NCBI RefSeq assembly: GCF_023159225.1
Contig: NC_063172.1
Location: 34,642,832 to 34,706,831 of the forward strand
Length of the DNA stretch: 64,000 nucleotides
Source of the DNA: Perognathus longimembris pacificus
Lineage: Eukaryota > Chordata > Mammalia > Rodentia > Heteromyidae
Reading direction: 5' to 3'
The notes beneath the pieces were generated by a model, which saw only the letters and a program-made list of their open reading frames with translations, did not search any database and had not been told where the DNA came from. A program made the translations under genes and the position numbers. Shown one piece after another: positions 1 through 12,465 of the stretch; the first letter of the stretch is position 1; each line of letters begins with the position of its first letter.

Positions 1-357
1 CATTTTTTTCCAGATAATTTCAAATATCATTCATTTCTTACTCAATTCTTACTCAATTTTCTCTGGTCATGAGTTCTCAGAGTGAATTCCCAAGTACTAC
101 TAGAAAGATATCTGGCTTCCCACATGTCTTCAAACAATGTAATTAAAAAATTAAACTCAATCTTCTCCTATAAGCCTATTCCTCTTTGGAAAACAAATAC
201 TCGGTCCTTAGTGAGCTCAGGAGTATTTCCAATTTATCTTCTATTTAAAACCCACACCCAATCATTCAGAAAATGTAAACTATTCAACCTGTTGCTCATC
301 TTCTGATGTTCATGTGTCATGTTACCTGTGTTAGCCTTCATCATTTCTTGTGAGGAT
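1..357. other. unassigned AT-rich DNA
   Basis: I see no gene, recognisable repeat or simple-sequence array here. The short open frame in the stretch has no coding character. Confidence 0.5.
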
Positions 358-566
358 ATCTTTTTTCTTTATCTGTTGTGGGGCTTGAACTTGCAGCCTG
401 GGCACTGTTCTTGAGCTTTTTGCTCAAGACTAGTGCTCTACCACTTGGGGCCAGAGCTCCACTTCTGGTTTTACTGGTTGTCTGGGCTGGCACTGAATTG
501 TGATTCTCAGATCTTAGCCTCTTGAGTAGCTAGGACTACAAGTGTGAGCCACTAACATCTGGTGTG
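358..566 (-). repeat. B1-like/Geo composite SINE
   Basis: Read on the minus strand, this starts with a 7SL/B1-like arm ('AGTGGCTCACACTTGTAGTC', then 'CTAGCTACTCAAGAGGCTAA') and continues into a Geo-type arm with 'CCAAGTGGTAGAGCACTAG' and 'GTTCAAGCCCC'. The T-rich stretch at 358-372 is its A-rich tail. It is diverged and no clean target-site duplication is visible. The family name is my description, because the arm combination is seen repeatedly in this window but I do not know its database name. Confidence 0.75.
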
Positions 567-921
567 AGATTATCTTATTAGCTGTACCTTTTCTATTTCA
601 CATACATATTCCAAAATCTCAGAATAGTACTCTTAAAACATACTATTTTATCCTTTAAATTCTTATTTAAAAATTCTTTCAAAATTTGTCATTTGGAATA
701 AAAGTTTGCTGCACCTTTTAGAGCTTCAAGACTGTCCTTATAGGTATGTAAAGTCAAAGGTTATTATTATTTTATGGACTATTTCTGTGACTCCCGTGGG
801 TAACTGCATGTCGGATTCATTATAGTTGTTCAGTAAATCCTTGCTGTATGGAAAAATGGACGAATAATTGCTGTTGGATGAGTTAGATGGAAATCTTAAA
901 GTTCCCATGAGTAAAAGACTT
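567..921. other. unassigned DNA left of the L1
   Basis: No gene or repeat is recognised in this flank of the full-length L1 insertion. Confidence 0.5.
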
Positions 922-936
922 AAGATGTCAACTGTT
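922..936. repeat. left target-site duplication of L1
   Basis: AAGATGTCAACTGTT is repeated exactly at 8446-8460. The insertion point reads CTT|AAGATG on the plus strand, which fits the TT|AAAA-type nick of the L1 endonuclease. Confidence 0.95.
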
Positions 937-2920
937 GATCGGGAGAAGAAGGCAGAGGAGCAGCAGCGCCTTAGCTGAGCTCCCTCCAACATCACAGTTT
1001 TCCCACCCCAGAGAAACTTTTACCGCTAGATAGACAGCTCACATAAGTTCTAACAGTACAGGGATTCCAGCCAGGAAGGAAATATCAACTTTGCTGGTCT
1101 GAAAACACAGATTTGAGCCCTGGGCGGCATCCCAACGCCACACCAGTGCAGGCGCTGGCACCGCGCTGTGCACCCTGTGCAGCTCAATGGAGACCAGGGA
1201 GAAATTCTCCAGAAGGCAGCATACAGACAGATCTCAGGGTGAGCATGGACAGGCCAATATTGCAGAGACAGCGTGAGTACTCCCACGAAAGACAGTCTCA
1301 CTTGAGCCCACAGAGCAGCTCCTTCCCGAATCGCAAGAGCAAAGTGCCATCTTTGACACTGGCAACGTGTCAGACCAGACTGGAGCTAAAGCCCGCCTGG
1401 TAAAAGGGAGGACAAAGTGGCCATCTTTGAGAAGGGCAAGAGGGACCAACTAGTGAGAGCCAGCTCCACCCAGGAGAATGTCCCTGCCCAGATGGGAGTC
1501 CTGTCCTGGGTCTTGGCTCAGCTAGAGGTGTCTGCCTTGCCCACTGGAATTCCTAAATTAAAAGCAAAAGCAGGGAGCAGCTATCGGCGGCATGGACCAG
1601 CCACACAGGAGAACAAACTTCCTGAGACAGATAAGCGGTCCCATTTAGAAGCCCAATTCCCAGCCCAAAACTGAGCTGAATTCCATATCCAGCTCTGACC
1701 AGAAGGCCGCCCTGCCCAGGAGGGCCTCCCCCAGGCAAGCGACTCTCAGCCAGGTAAACCAGGCCAGAGGCACCCCGCCCTGCTGAGTTTGAAGCCTATT
1801 CAAAGCCAGGCATTAAAGGCAGTGGCCCCACAGCAGATGGGAGGAGCAATGGCTCCCGAGACCGCTCACGTCCCCATCTACAGAGCACGCCCAAGTCTTA
1901 CCTGCAAGCTGTGGGAACAACAGAGACCCATGATTGCACCAACAGGGGAGGAGGGTCAGAACAGATCCACCCCCTGCAAACTGAAAGCAAGTCAAACCAG
2001 CCAAGTGGCAGAATAGATGGCAGACCACCGCAAGGAAACCAGAGACTGTAGAAAGCCCACCCAAACAAGGAAGACTTTGTTTTTGTTTGTTTGTTTGTTT
2101 TGTCTTAAAAGTTTTTTAAGCTTTCATCTTTATTTTTATTTTTTCTTATATTTTCATTTCTGAAACATCATTGGTTTGTTTTTGTTTTCCATTTTCACCT
2201 GTTGGTTCTGTCAATTTTCGTTGTTCTTGTTGTTGTTTTTCTTTTTTTTTTTCTTTTTCTGTTTTTTTTCTTTTTCTTTTAATTTTTTTTAAAAAACTCT
2301 TCTAGGTTATGTGCATCTGTCTTCCAGTATTCTTTCTTTATCTCTCTCTATTTACTCTCTTTCTTTAAAAATTACTTTCCTATGAATAACATCTCCACTC
2401 TTTACTGCTAACTCTCCATTGTCTATCATTTTAACCTTGTTGTTTCCATTGATTCTACTCTCCTCGACATTTCCACATCACTGAAACTAAACCAAAATCA
2501 TCACCCCCCCATACTTTTTACTCTAGTTTCCTTATTACCTCTAACATACCCTCCTGACTTACTTCTAGGTCTTCCAGATTCCATTGACTCCTGGTTATTG
2601 GATAGAGGGTAACCCTGCATAATTCGAGTGAAACAAAGGGTTTCATAGAGAAGGCCAATCCATAAGGAACTCAATATAAGAACAAGAATTGCTCATATTG
2701 TAACAGTAAATAAGTAACTACTGAATACAGGGCTCTGGATTGGTTGTTATATTGAAATTGTATGCTTTAGGAACACCAAATCTAATTTTATACATAGGTA
2801 TAAAAGGTATTTGTATTTAAGTGTGAACTTCTAAGATTTACACAACAGTGCTTAGTAAGGTCTGCTTTGGGTCTTAACACGGTGCTCACAGGTACTTGTA
2901 GACTAGCATTCCCAATCCAA
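937..2920 (+). promoter_or_regulatory. L1 5'UTR / internal promoter region
   Basis: About 2 kb precede ORF1. The first part (to about 2060) is relatively GC-rich; the next part, about 2070-2300, is extremely T-rich with (GTTT)n and long T runs; the rest is AT-rich. L1 5'UTRs hold the Pol II internal promoter, so promoter function is inferred from position. I do not see the YY1-type CAAGATGGC motif at the extreme 5' end that human L1 uses. Short open frames here on both strands are fortuitous. Confidence 0.8.
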
Positions 2921-4042
2921 ATGGGCAGAAGAAACACAAGAAAGATGGCAAACAATGAAGTCTTATCTCCCACTCAAAACAAGCAGGAAGCTGAACAGTC
3001 AATCAAAGACATAGAAGAGAACCCTCAAAATGCTCTACAAAGTCTACTGATAAACATGATAAATGAAAAGTTTGAATCTCTCCAGTCAATTATTCTAGAG
3101 TGTGAGGAGGCAAAGCAAAAATGAATGGAGAATTTCATGGCATCCACAAATAGAAAGATAAATGAACTTCAAGAGTCAAATGAAAAGTTAGCTACCCAGC
3201 TTAAAGATTTGAGAGACAACAACCAAAATGAAATTAATGAAGTTAATGAAGTATAGAAGTCCATATAGGACCTAAGAGATGACATGGAAATCATCAGGAA
3301 AGACCAGACAGAAGGAAAAGTGATTCGAAATCAAGTAGCTAACCTACAGTCCCAACTAACTGAAGTAGAGGATCGAATCTCAGGAGCTGAAGATTCCCTA
3401 AAATCTATGGAGAAAGATAAAAAATTAATACAAATCCAGTGCAATCAACAAAACAGATCACTACAGGAGATTCAAGACATGATCAGGAAGCCCAATTTAA
3501 GAATAATAGGTATTGAGGAAAACTTGGAGAAAGAAGTTAATGGGATAGGCAACCTATTTAACAGAATATTAGCTGAGAACTTGCTAAATATCCAGAAGGA
3601 AAGGGCTATACAGATACAAGAAGCATTTAGAACCCCAAACCGACCAGACCAGAATAGGACATCCCACCGACACATAGTGATCAAAACAAGTTCACTAGAG
3701 TACAAGGAAAGAATCCTTAAAGCTGTTAGGGAGAAGAAAACAATCACATATAAAGGAAAAACAATCAGAATTACCCCAGACTTCTCAGCAGAGACCATGA
3801 AAGCAAGGAGAGCCTGGAATGAGGTATACCAAACCCTAAATAAAAACAACTACCAACCAAGAATAGTGTACCCAGCTAAACTCTCATTCATAGCCAAAGG
3901 TCAAATAAAAGTCTTCCATAGTAAGGAAAAACTGAAACAACATATCTCCGCCAAACCAGCTTTACACAAAATCCGTAAGGATGTACTATACAGGGAAAAT
4001 AATCAACATCCCAATACAGACAGAGAAATGAACCCTAAATAG
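2921..4042 (+). pseudogene. L1 ORF1 (RNA-binding protein), broken
   Basis: ORF1p is the trimeric RNA-binding chaperone that coats L1 RNA in the cytoplasmic particle. The frame starts at the ATG at 2921 (MGRRNTRKMANNEVL) and would give 373 residues. Residues about 25-190 are rich in Glu, Lys and Gln with heptad-like spacing, the expected coiled coil. The RRM begins near residue 192 with the RNP-type motif NLRIIGIEE, and the C-terminal domain holds ARRAWNEVYQTLN and YPAKLSF. There are three in-frame nonsense codons, TGA at 3122 and TAG at 3254 and 3266, all in the coiled-coil half. The frame is otherwise continuous with no net indel. The downstream part stays open from 3269 to 4042. Confidence 0.95.
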
Positions 4043-4094
4043 TAAACATCAGATCAAGAAATGGGAAGACACAGCTTTTAACAAGATAGTGATA

Positions 4095-7000
4095 ATGAAA
4101 GGAACAAACGATCATCTCTCAATCCTAACTCTCAACATTAATGGACTTAATTCTCCAATCAAACGACATAGGCTCATAAGTTGGATCAAAAATCAAGATC
4201 CATCTTTCTGATGCCTCCAAGAGACACATCTATCCAGCATCTATCCACTTCTAAAAGTGAAAGGCTGGAATAAAATCCACCAAGCAAAAGGACCCCATTA
4301 GCAGGCTGGTTGTTGCAATCCTAGTATCAGACAAAATTGACTTCAAATTAAAAAAGGTAAGAAGAGACAAAGAAGGCTACTACATACTAGTAAAGGGATC
4401 TCTCCTACAGGAAGATATAATCATTCTAAATATCTACCCACCAAATGCAGGAGCACCCAACTTCATCAAACAAACACTACTGACTCTAAAAACACTCATA
4501 GACTCAAACACATTGATAGTTGGGGACTTTAACATTCTACTATCACCTCTGGACAAATCAACACGTCAAAAACTGAACAAAGAAACCACAGAACTAAATA
4601 ATTGCATAGACCAACTAGACTTAACCAACATCTACAGAATAATCCACCCAGCAACAACAGAATACACATTCTTCTCCGCAGCACATGGAACATTCTCCAA
4701 AATAGATCACATCTTAGGGCACAAAGAAAATCTGTACAAATTCAGAAGTATCAAAACTATTCCCTGCATTCTCTCAGACCACAATGGAAGAAAATTAGAG
4801 CTCAACTCAAACAGCCACCACAGAAAATCCTACAATTCATGGAGACTAAACAACACACTGCTGAACCATCAGTGGGTCATCAAAGAAATTAAAACGGAGA
4901 TTCAAATGTTTATGAAATTCTACCAAGATGAGGATACAAAGTACCAGCTCCTTAGGGACATAGCAAAGGCAGTACTCAGAGGAAAATTTATATCTCTAAG
5001 TGCATACATCAACAAACTGGAGAAAAAGCAGCTCAATAATTTAAGGAAGCACTTTAATTTCCTTGAAAGAGAACAATAAGCCAAACCCCAAGTCAATAGG
5101 CGGAAGCAAATAATTAAAATCAAATCAAAATTAAATCAATTAGAGATGAAAAAAACCATCGAAAGAATCAACAAAACAAAGAGTTGGTTCTTTGAAAAAA
5201 TCAACAAGATAGACAGACTCCTGGTAAACCTGACCAAAAAAGGAAGGCAGCACACTCAAATAAACAAGATAAGAGATGAAACAGGTAACATCACCACAGA
5301 AATAACCAAAATTCAGAAAATAATAAGGGACTATTTTGCAAACCTTTATGCCAACAAATTCGAGAACTTGGAAGAAATGGATGATTTCCTAGAAAAAATT
5401 CATATCTCCAAACTCAACCATGAAGATTTAAACCTTAAAAACAGACCCATATCCAGTATTGAAATAGAAACGGCAATAAATGGTCTCCCATCCAAGAAAA
5501 GCACAGGTCCAGACAGATTCACTGCAGAATTCTACAAGGTCTTCAAAACAGAACTCACACCAATATTTCTCAAACTCTTCAATGAAATTGAAAGAGAACG
5601 TTCACTACCAGACACATTCTGTGAAGCCAGTATAACCCTCATCCCAAAACCAGGCAGGGACTCATCAAGGAAAGAGGACTATAGACCGATTTCCCTGATG
5701 AACATAGACGCAAAAATTCTCAACAAAATTCTGGCCAATCGACTTCAACAGGTCATCAAAAAAATCATACACCACGATCAAACTGGATTCATCCCAGGGA
5801 TGCAAAGCTGGTTTAATATACCCAAGTCAATTAATGCAATCCACCACATCAACCGGAGCAAGGTAAAGAACCACATGGTTTTATCTCTGGATGCGGAAAA
5901 AGCATTCGACAAAATCCAGCACCCATTTATGCTAAAAGCCCTGGAAAAACTAGGATTCCAGGGAACATTCCTGACTATAATCAAAGCAGTTTATGACAAA
6001 CCAACAGCAAGCATAACTCTAAATGGTGAAAAACTAAAGCCATTCCCTTTAAAATCAGGAACAAGACAGGGATGTCTGCTCTCTCCCCTGCTCTTCAACA
6101 TAGTACTAGAATTCCTAGCCAGAGCAATTAGGCAAAAAGAAAGTATAAAGGGTATCCAAAGAGGAAAAGATGAAGTTAAACTTTTTCTCTTTGCAGATGA
6201 CATGATCCTATACCTAAAGAATCCCATAGACTCTACCCCCAAGCTACTAGAGCTGATCCAAAACTTTGGCAAAGTTGCAGGATATAAAATTAACCCTCAA
6301 ACATCAATGGCCTTTCTCTGTGCTAATGACCCAAAGACTGAGGCTGAAATCAGGAAAGCAACTCCTTTTGCAATAGCCCCCCCAAAACATAAAATACCTA
6401 GGAATAACCTTAGCCAAAGAAGTGAAAGACCTCTTTGATGAAAACTTTAAAAGCTTGAAAAATGAAATTAAGTCAGAACTAAGGAAATGGAAAAACCTCC
6501 CAAGCTCCTGGATTGGGAGGATTAATATAATCAAAGTGGCAATTTTGCCAAAGGCTATCTACAAATTCAATGCAGTACCCATTAATATCCCAACACCATT
6601 TTTTAATGAAACAGAGGAAGCAATCCAGAAATTCATATGGAACAATAAAAGACCTAGAATATCAAAAACAATCCTAAGAAGAAAGAACAGTGCTGGAACA
6701 ATTACAATTCCCAACTTCAAGCTGTATTATAAAGCTATAGTAATAAAAACAGGTTGGTATTGGCACCGGAACAGGCCTGAAGACCAATGGAACAGAATTG
6801 AAGACCCAGAAATGAACCCACAGAACTATGCCTACTTAATCTTTGATAAAGGAGCTAAAACAATAGTTTGGAAGAAAGATAGCCTCTTTAACAAATGTTA
6901 CTGGCAAAGCTGGTTCAACACATGCAACAAACAAAAACTTGATCCTTATATATCTCCCTGCACCAAAATCAATTCCAAATGTATTGAAGACCTCGAAATC

Positions 7001-7936
7001 AAAACAGACACCCTGAAAACACTAAAGGAAGGAGTAGGAGAAACACTTGGTCTCCTTGGTGCAGGACGGAACTTCCTTAACAAAGACCCAGAAATGCTAC
7101 AAATCATAGAAAGGTTGGACAAATGGGACTGCATCAAACTGCAGAGCTTCTGCTGGGCAAAGGACATAGCTGGCAAGATAAACAGAAAGCCCACAGATTG
7201 GGAGAAGATCTTTACCGGCCATTCAACGGACAAAGGCCTCATATCTAAAATATATACAGAACTAAAAAAAATTACCTTCCTCCAAAACAAAACTGCAAGG
7301 AACCAATAGCCCCCTCTTCAAGTGGGCTAAAGACTTACAAAGAGACTTCTCTGATGAGGAAATGAGAATGGCCAAGAGACATATGAAAAAGTGCTCTACA
7401 TCACTGGCCATAAAAGAAATGCAAATCAAAACAACAGTGAGATTCCATCTCACCCCAGTAAGAATGTCCTATATCAAGAAAACTAACAATAACAATTGTT
7501 GGAGGGGATGTGGCCAAAAGGAACCTTACTTCATTGTTGGTGGGAATGTAAACTGGTTCAGCCACTCTGGAAATTGGTATGGAGATTCTTCAGAAGGCTA
7601 AATATAGAACTCCACTATGACCCAGCAGCCCCACTTATGGGTATCTATCCAAAAGACCACAAACAAAATCGCAGTAAAGCCACCAGCACAACAATGTTCA
7701 TCGCAGCGCAATTTGTCATAGCTAGAATCTGGAACCAACCCAGATGCCCCTCAGGAGACGAATGGATCAGGAAAATGTGGTACATATACACAATGGAATT
7801 TTATGCCTCTATCAGAAAGAATGACATTGCCCCATTCATAAAGAAATGGAAGGACTTGGAAAAAATCATACTAAGTGAAGTGAGCCAGACTCAAAGAAAC
7901 ATGGACTGTATGGTCTACCTTATTGGGAATAATTAG
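4095..7936 (+). pseudogene. L1 ORF2 (endonuclease-reverse transcriptase), broken
   Basis: ORF2p nicks target DNA and reverse transcribes L1 RNA there. The ATG at 4095 opens the apurinic-like endonuclease (ILTLNINGLNSP; QETHL; GDFN at 4522; IDHILG; SDH at 4774). The reverse transcriptase follows, with [24 protein letters not shown] and the catalytic FADD at 6190-6201. The C-terminal Cys-rich region has CWRGC, then LLHCWWEC, near 7495-7555, and the frame ends at 7936. Lesions that I can place are: TGA at 4209; a frameshift at about 4297-4315 (with TAG at 4299 in the upstream frame); TAA at 5077; a frameshift in a seven-C run at 6377-6383; a frameshift near 7280-7292; and a one-base loss near 7514-7520 inside the Cys-rich motif. 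The longest intact piece, 5146 to about 6383, spans the whole polymerase core. Confidence 0.96.
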
Positions 7937-8445
7937 TACAGGTTTAGGCAAGTCACAGCGGAGGATCACAAGAGCCCAATAGCCCTATGAACACATAAGA
8001 TGATGCTAAATGAAATGAACTCCATGTTATGGAAACGATAGTTATATCACAGTTATAACCACTTTCAATGTTCCATGTGTATCTGTAGCTTCTATTATTG
8101 ATGATGTTCTTGTATCACCCTCCCGTGGTTGTACCTACACTACCTCTTAATCTTATCTGAGTATATTGAAAACTGTGTATACTGGTATTAGAACTAGGAA
8201 ATTGAAAGTGAACACCAAAATTGAGAGACACAGGTTAAAAAAAGACAAACAACTACAAAAGCAATACTTGTAAAACTGTTTGGTATAAGTGAACTGAACA
8301 CTTCATGGGGGGAAAGTAAAAAGGGGAGAAGGGAGGAGGGTATGAAGGACAGGGTAACAAACAGTACAAGAAATGTATCCAATGCCTAACGTGTGAAACT
8401 GTAACCTCTCTGTACATCAGTTTGATAATAAAAATTTGAGGAAAA
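7937..8445 (+). other. L1 3'UTR with G-rich tract
   Basis: The 3'UTR follows ORF2 directly. A purine tract at 8307-8340 has several runs of three or more G (GGGGGG, GGGG, GGG, GGG), as in many mammalian L1 3'UTRs, and could fold as a G-quadruplex. The element ends with GATAATAAAAATTTGAGG and a short A run, a polyadenylation-like end. Confidence 0.9.
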
Positions 8446-8460
8446 AAGATGTCAACTGTT
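8446..8460. repeat. right target-site duplication of L1
   Basis: This is an exact copy of the 15 bp at 922-936, directly after the L1 A-rich end. Confidence 0.95.
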
Positions 8461-9200
8461 TAGGTGTAGTCCACTTTACCACCTTCTTAGGAGGAGATGT
8501 TGAACAATCCATTTGACAACTCTGAGGCAAGGTTTCTCTGTCCACAAAACAAAAATTATCATAATTAAATTTCAGACCTTTGTGTGACTATCAAATGATG
8601 AATGTGATCTGTAAAATTCCTTTGCATACATAAAGTATTATTCATCTCCATCATTAACATTAGAAACAGCAAGAACATCAGATTCATATGCAACAATGTA
8701 TGATAAAGTTTCAGCCATGGGAACTGGAATTTAAACTTGGGTGACAATCACGTTTCAGGATACTAGCAAGTATTTTAAAATATACAAAATTAAAAAAAGC
8801 AAAAACAAATCTGTGGTTCAGGAGGCACTGCAAGAATTTAGACACTGAAAAACAGAACTTGGAAGTATTCTTAGAGATAAGCCATGAGCCATATAGGAGA
8901 AAATCTAGACATTCTACTAGAAAACATAGATAGAATGTGAGATGACAATATTAATTGATCTTGAAATGTTATGTTTCTTAGGGTTCCTAACTACTCTCAG
9001 AGTTTGAACATGAGTCGGTATAAATATCAGAAAGAAATGGCTCTTATCTGCAAAGGAAAGCAGTTCAAGGACAAAGGAAACAGCTGTTGTTTCCGTTTAT
9101 TGAGCATGTATATTTGGGAGATCATACAATTTATACTATCTGCAAGTAGACAAGAGAACCAGCCACTTCAGAGAAGTAATATTAGTTTTATCTCTTCCTT
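8461..9200. other. unassigned AT-rich DNA
   Basis: I recognise no gene or repeat between the full-length L1 and the next L1 fragment. Confidence 0.5.
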
Positions 9201-9209
9201 AAAAGTTAT

Positions 9210-9649
9210 GCGAAATGAACTCCATGTTATGGAAACAATTGTTATATCACTGTTGTAACCACTTTCAACGTGCTATGTGTAACAGTAGCTTCTATTATTG
9301 ATGATCTTCTTGTATCACCTTCCTGTGGTTGCACCTACACTATCTCTGCATCTTATATGAGTATATTGGAAACCGTGTATACTGGTATTAGAACTAGGAT
9401 ATTGAAAGGGAATACCAAAATCGAGAGACACAGGGTAAAAAAAGACAAACAACTACAAAAGCAATACTTGCAAAACTGTTTGGTGTAAATGAACTGAACA
9501 ACTCATGGGGAAGAAAGGGAAAGGGGGAGTAGGGAGGGGGGAATGAGGGAGGAGGTAACAAACAGTACAAGAAATGTATCCAATGCCTAATGTATGAAAC
9601 TGTAACCTCTCTGTACATCAGTTAGATAATAAAATATTTTTTAATTAAA
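9210..9649 (+). mobile_element. 5'-truncated L1 3' end
   Basis: This matches the 3'UTR of the full-length L1 from about position 8016 to its end, including the G-rich tract at 9507-9541. It is flanked by AAAAGTTAT at 9201-9209 and 9650-9658. The site reads TT|AAAAG, the preferred L1 endonuclease target. Confidence 0.95.
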
Positions 9650-9734
9650 AAAAGTTATCTTCCTCTAAAAGGTTTCTTTTGTTTTTCTTCATTCCCTGTG
9701 AAGTAATATGATTATTATCAAGAAACACAAAATA

Positions 9735-9937
9735 GGCCTGGGAATGTGGCCTAGTGGTAGAGTGTTTGCCTTGCATACATAAAGCTCTGGGTTTGATTCC
9801 CCAGTACCACATACATACAAAAATTCAGAAGTGGCACTGTGGCTCAAATGGTAGAGTGCTAGCCTTGAGCAAAAAGAAGCCAGGACAGTGCTCAGGCCCT
9901 GAGTCCAAGCCCCAGGACAGGTTTAAAAAAAAAAAAG
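9735..9937 (+). mobile_element. IDL-Geo SINE
   Basis: The left arm is tRNA-like (TGGCCTAGTGG as box A, GGGTTTGATTCC as box B). The right Geo arm ends CCCCAGGACAGG and runs into a poly(A) tail. Such elements are transcribed by RNA polymerase III and moved by L1 machinery. Confidence 0.93.
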
Positions 9938-12261
9938 GTATACCCTGTGTACTTTTAATATAGAGAAGGTAAACAATACATTATAGAACTGATTTGATTA
10001 TGTTGCCTTTGCTCTCTACCTGCTTTTCTAATCACTCTCAATATCTTCCGCATTACAGTTTGGTTTTATCCATTGATTGGCAATGGCTACCTGGAGCAGT
10101 GTGTTCAGAGGAATTCAAAAATGAAAGGCACAACTTCCGCAGCGTACCTAAACCTTCGGTGGTATACTTGAAAATCTATGCTGCATAGTGGCGCATTGAT
10201 CCTTTTTATCTAGTTATATCATTAATTTTTAAATTATGTATGGCCTTTATAGGTTTTCTAAGTTAACTACATCCTTATATCTCTGAAGGACAGAACACAA
10301 AAACAATGACTTGAGTGACTGCCTCTCATTTCCTCTTGAAATTCAACTTACACTGTAGTAAAGATGTAGCAGTTAAATTAATACTTGTATACATATGGTT
10401 TACTTAGAATGAATGCTTAATTTTCATCGAAATGAGAAAATCTGGGGTGGCCCAATAAGTACTTAAAAGGCTGATCCAAGGTCCAGGTGCTAAAATAAAA
10501 CTGGAAATTAATTAATTAATTTGATTTATTTATTATTTATTAATTTATAATTTTATTATTGTTTTATATAGTATTTGTTATAATTACTTTATATTTACAT
10601 TTTGTATGAATATTTTCTTAATCATGGTATGGGCCTGGGTTTCTTAATTGTATGACAGGTGCAAAGACCATCCACAAGGGAAGAATGACATTTATTTGTT
10701 AACCAAAACTTTTTTATATGGGAGAATGCATAAGTGCACACACAGTATCACATATTGTTTATACAGAACATATATACCACAATTCAAAATTCTCTTCAAA
10801 AATGTGTTTCAAAAGACACCAACAAAGATTTTTCTCTCATATTTATATTTTGAAGTGCTTTATGTTCTTTTCTACATGTATAAATTTTATGAGATTGATG
10901 TAAATATTTTTATATATTTTGCTATTAATTCCTCCATATATCAAGTGATTACTAAACTTTCTTCTGATGGTTTAAAAAACAATATGGGAGTTGGAACAGA
11001 TATCAGCAACCCTTGAGATAAATTTATACTCTGGAGTAGGAAAATCATATACATAATATCATCATTAACAGAATTTTCATATAAAAGGGTTGAATGTAAA
11101 TTTCCATTTTCACTTTAGCACCTGGATCTTGAAACAGGTGCCCCCTTGAATCACTTACAAATTCCTTCAAATAGTGTTTCCTTTCCCATATTGTGTGTTA
11201 CCTACTGTAATTAATATAATTTCAGCAAACCTGTTATAATCTGTGTGTAGATTTTGTGAATTGTATCTAGTACTGCCTTTAGGTACATGGAAGCTAATTG
11301 TAGCAGATCAGCTTTTTGGCACAGATCATTTCAATGCCCTATAAATAATTAATCACACAGAAACCTACATTAATGCAGACCTTGAATCATAAAGTAGGAC
11401 CTAGAAACTAAATGAATGCAAAGTTCACATTCTCCAAGAAACACTAATTTTCTCACATATCTTATTTTATACAACTTATTTGCTCTATATTTAGAAGCCC
11501 AATTAGTAGTCCACTATGATATATAGAGTGGGAAAATTCCCATTATTACAAGTGATTTGAACTGCACTCATTTATTCAATGGTTATTTACTACACACCTG
11601 TTCATATACAGTATTGAGTAAAAAAGAATGTCAGAGTATAAGATATATATATATACATACATATATATATATGTATCTGTATGTGAAATATTTCTTGCTT
11701 TCAAGTATCCACTGAGGAACTGGAGTATAGGAAGGTTTTATTTTTTTAACTTTGTTCCCTTCATTGGCCTGTGAGGCTTAAGATTGTCACTGCTATTGAA
11801 ACACAGAATTATTTGCTTTGAATTTTATTTCTACACTCTCTGGAAAAGTTACAAGGTTCTTTAAAAGAAGAAATAGGTTTACAGAAGTACTGAAATTCTG
11901 GTAGAATGATTGAAATTGATCTTAAACATTTCAATTCAAATTAACTTTTACACTAGCTCTGAGCCTTGAAGGAATGAGAGCTGAGGAAAAAGTAGTGTGA
12001 AAAAGGGAAGAAATTTACTGTCTTCTGACTAGAAAGAGATTGTTATTAGATCACTGTATGCTTTTACACACTCCTGAAACTTGAACCATGTTTCCGTCTT
12101 CCAGAACAAGTGAGGAGCTGGCCATCTTTCTACCTTACTTAACTAATCTATGTGGAGCAGAAAGAATCCTAGAATCCGAAAGTAGTTTCTCCTTGCTGAA
12201 AATAGTTACACAACCCAAGGGTCAAAAGAAAGTATGTTTTCATATGACCTAGAATCAAATG
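9938..12261. other. unassigned AT-rich DNA with simple repeats
   Basis: This stretch has ATTA-rich low complexity at about 10505-10575. A weak match to the old LINE/MIR motif 'TTATTCAATGGTTATTTACTAC' type lies near 11565-11600. I see no gene; open frames such as 10648-11016 are AT-rich and lack any family signature. Confidence 0.5.
11641..11676. repeat. (AT)n microsatellite
   Basis: This is an interrupted AT/ATAC array. Confidence 0.9.
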
Positions 12262-12465
12262 GAGGAGCTAGGCTTAGGGGTAGGATGCTTGCCTAGCATG
12301 CAAGAAGCCCTGGGTTTGATTCCTCAGAACCACATAAACAGAAAAAGCCAGAAATGGAGCTGTGGCTCAAATGGTAGAGTTCTAGCCTTGAGCAAAAAAG
12401 AAGCCAGGGACACTATTCAGGCTCTGAGTTCAAGCCCCAGGACTGGCAGGAAAAAAACAAAAAAC
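12262..12465 (+). mobile_element. IDL-Geo SINE
   Basis: Both arms are present and more diverged than in most copies here (left arm GGCTTAGGGGTAGGATGC; right arm GTGGCTCAAATGGTAGAG). It ends in an A-rich tail with CAAAAAAC. Confidence 0.9.

Larger units (their letters stand above)
937..8445 (+). mobile_element. full-length LINE-1, inactive
   Basis: This is a complete L1 of about 7.5 kb: 5'UTR (937-2920), ORF1 (2921-4042), a short intergenic spacer, ORF2 (4095-7936), a 3'UTR with a G-rich tract, and a short A-rich end. It is bounded by a perfect 15-bp target-site duplication, so both ends are original and it was not 5'-truncated. The perfect duplication suggests a moderately recent insertion, but both reading frames now carry stops and ORF2 carries frameshifts, so it cannot act in cis. 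The 3'-end sequence matches the shorter L1 copies at 9.2, 20.0, 58.2 and 63.5 kb, so it belongs to, or is close to, the lineage that was recently active in this genome. Confidence 0.97.

Noticed and set aside
1113..2016. Several open frames in the GC-richer L1 5'UTR
   Set aside because: They lie inside the 5'UTR of a complete L1, overlap on both strands, and show no known domain.
3472..3849. 125-codon antisense frame inside L1 ORF1
   Set aside because: It is a shadow of the sense frame, whose coiled coil and RRM are recognised.
9735..9820. tRNA gene
   Set aside because: Box A and box B are present, but no clover-leaf or anticodon arm is intact and the unit continues into the Geo arm and poly(A). 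It is a SINE.
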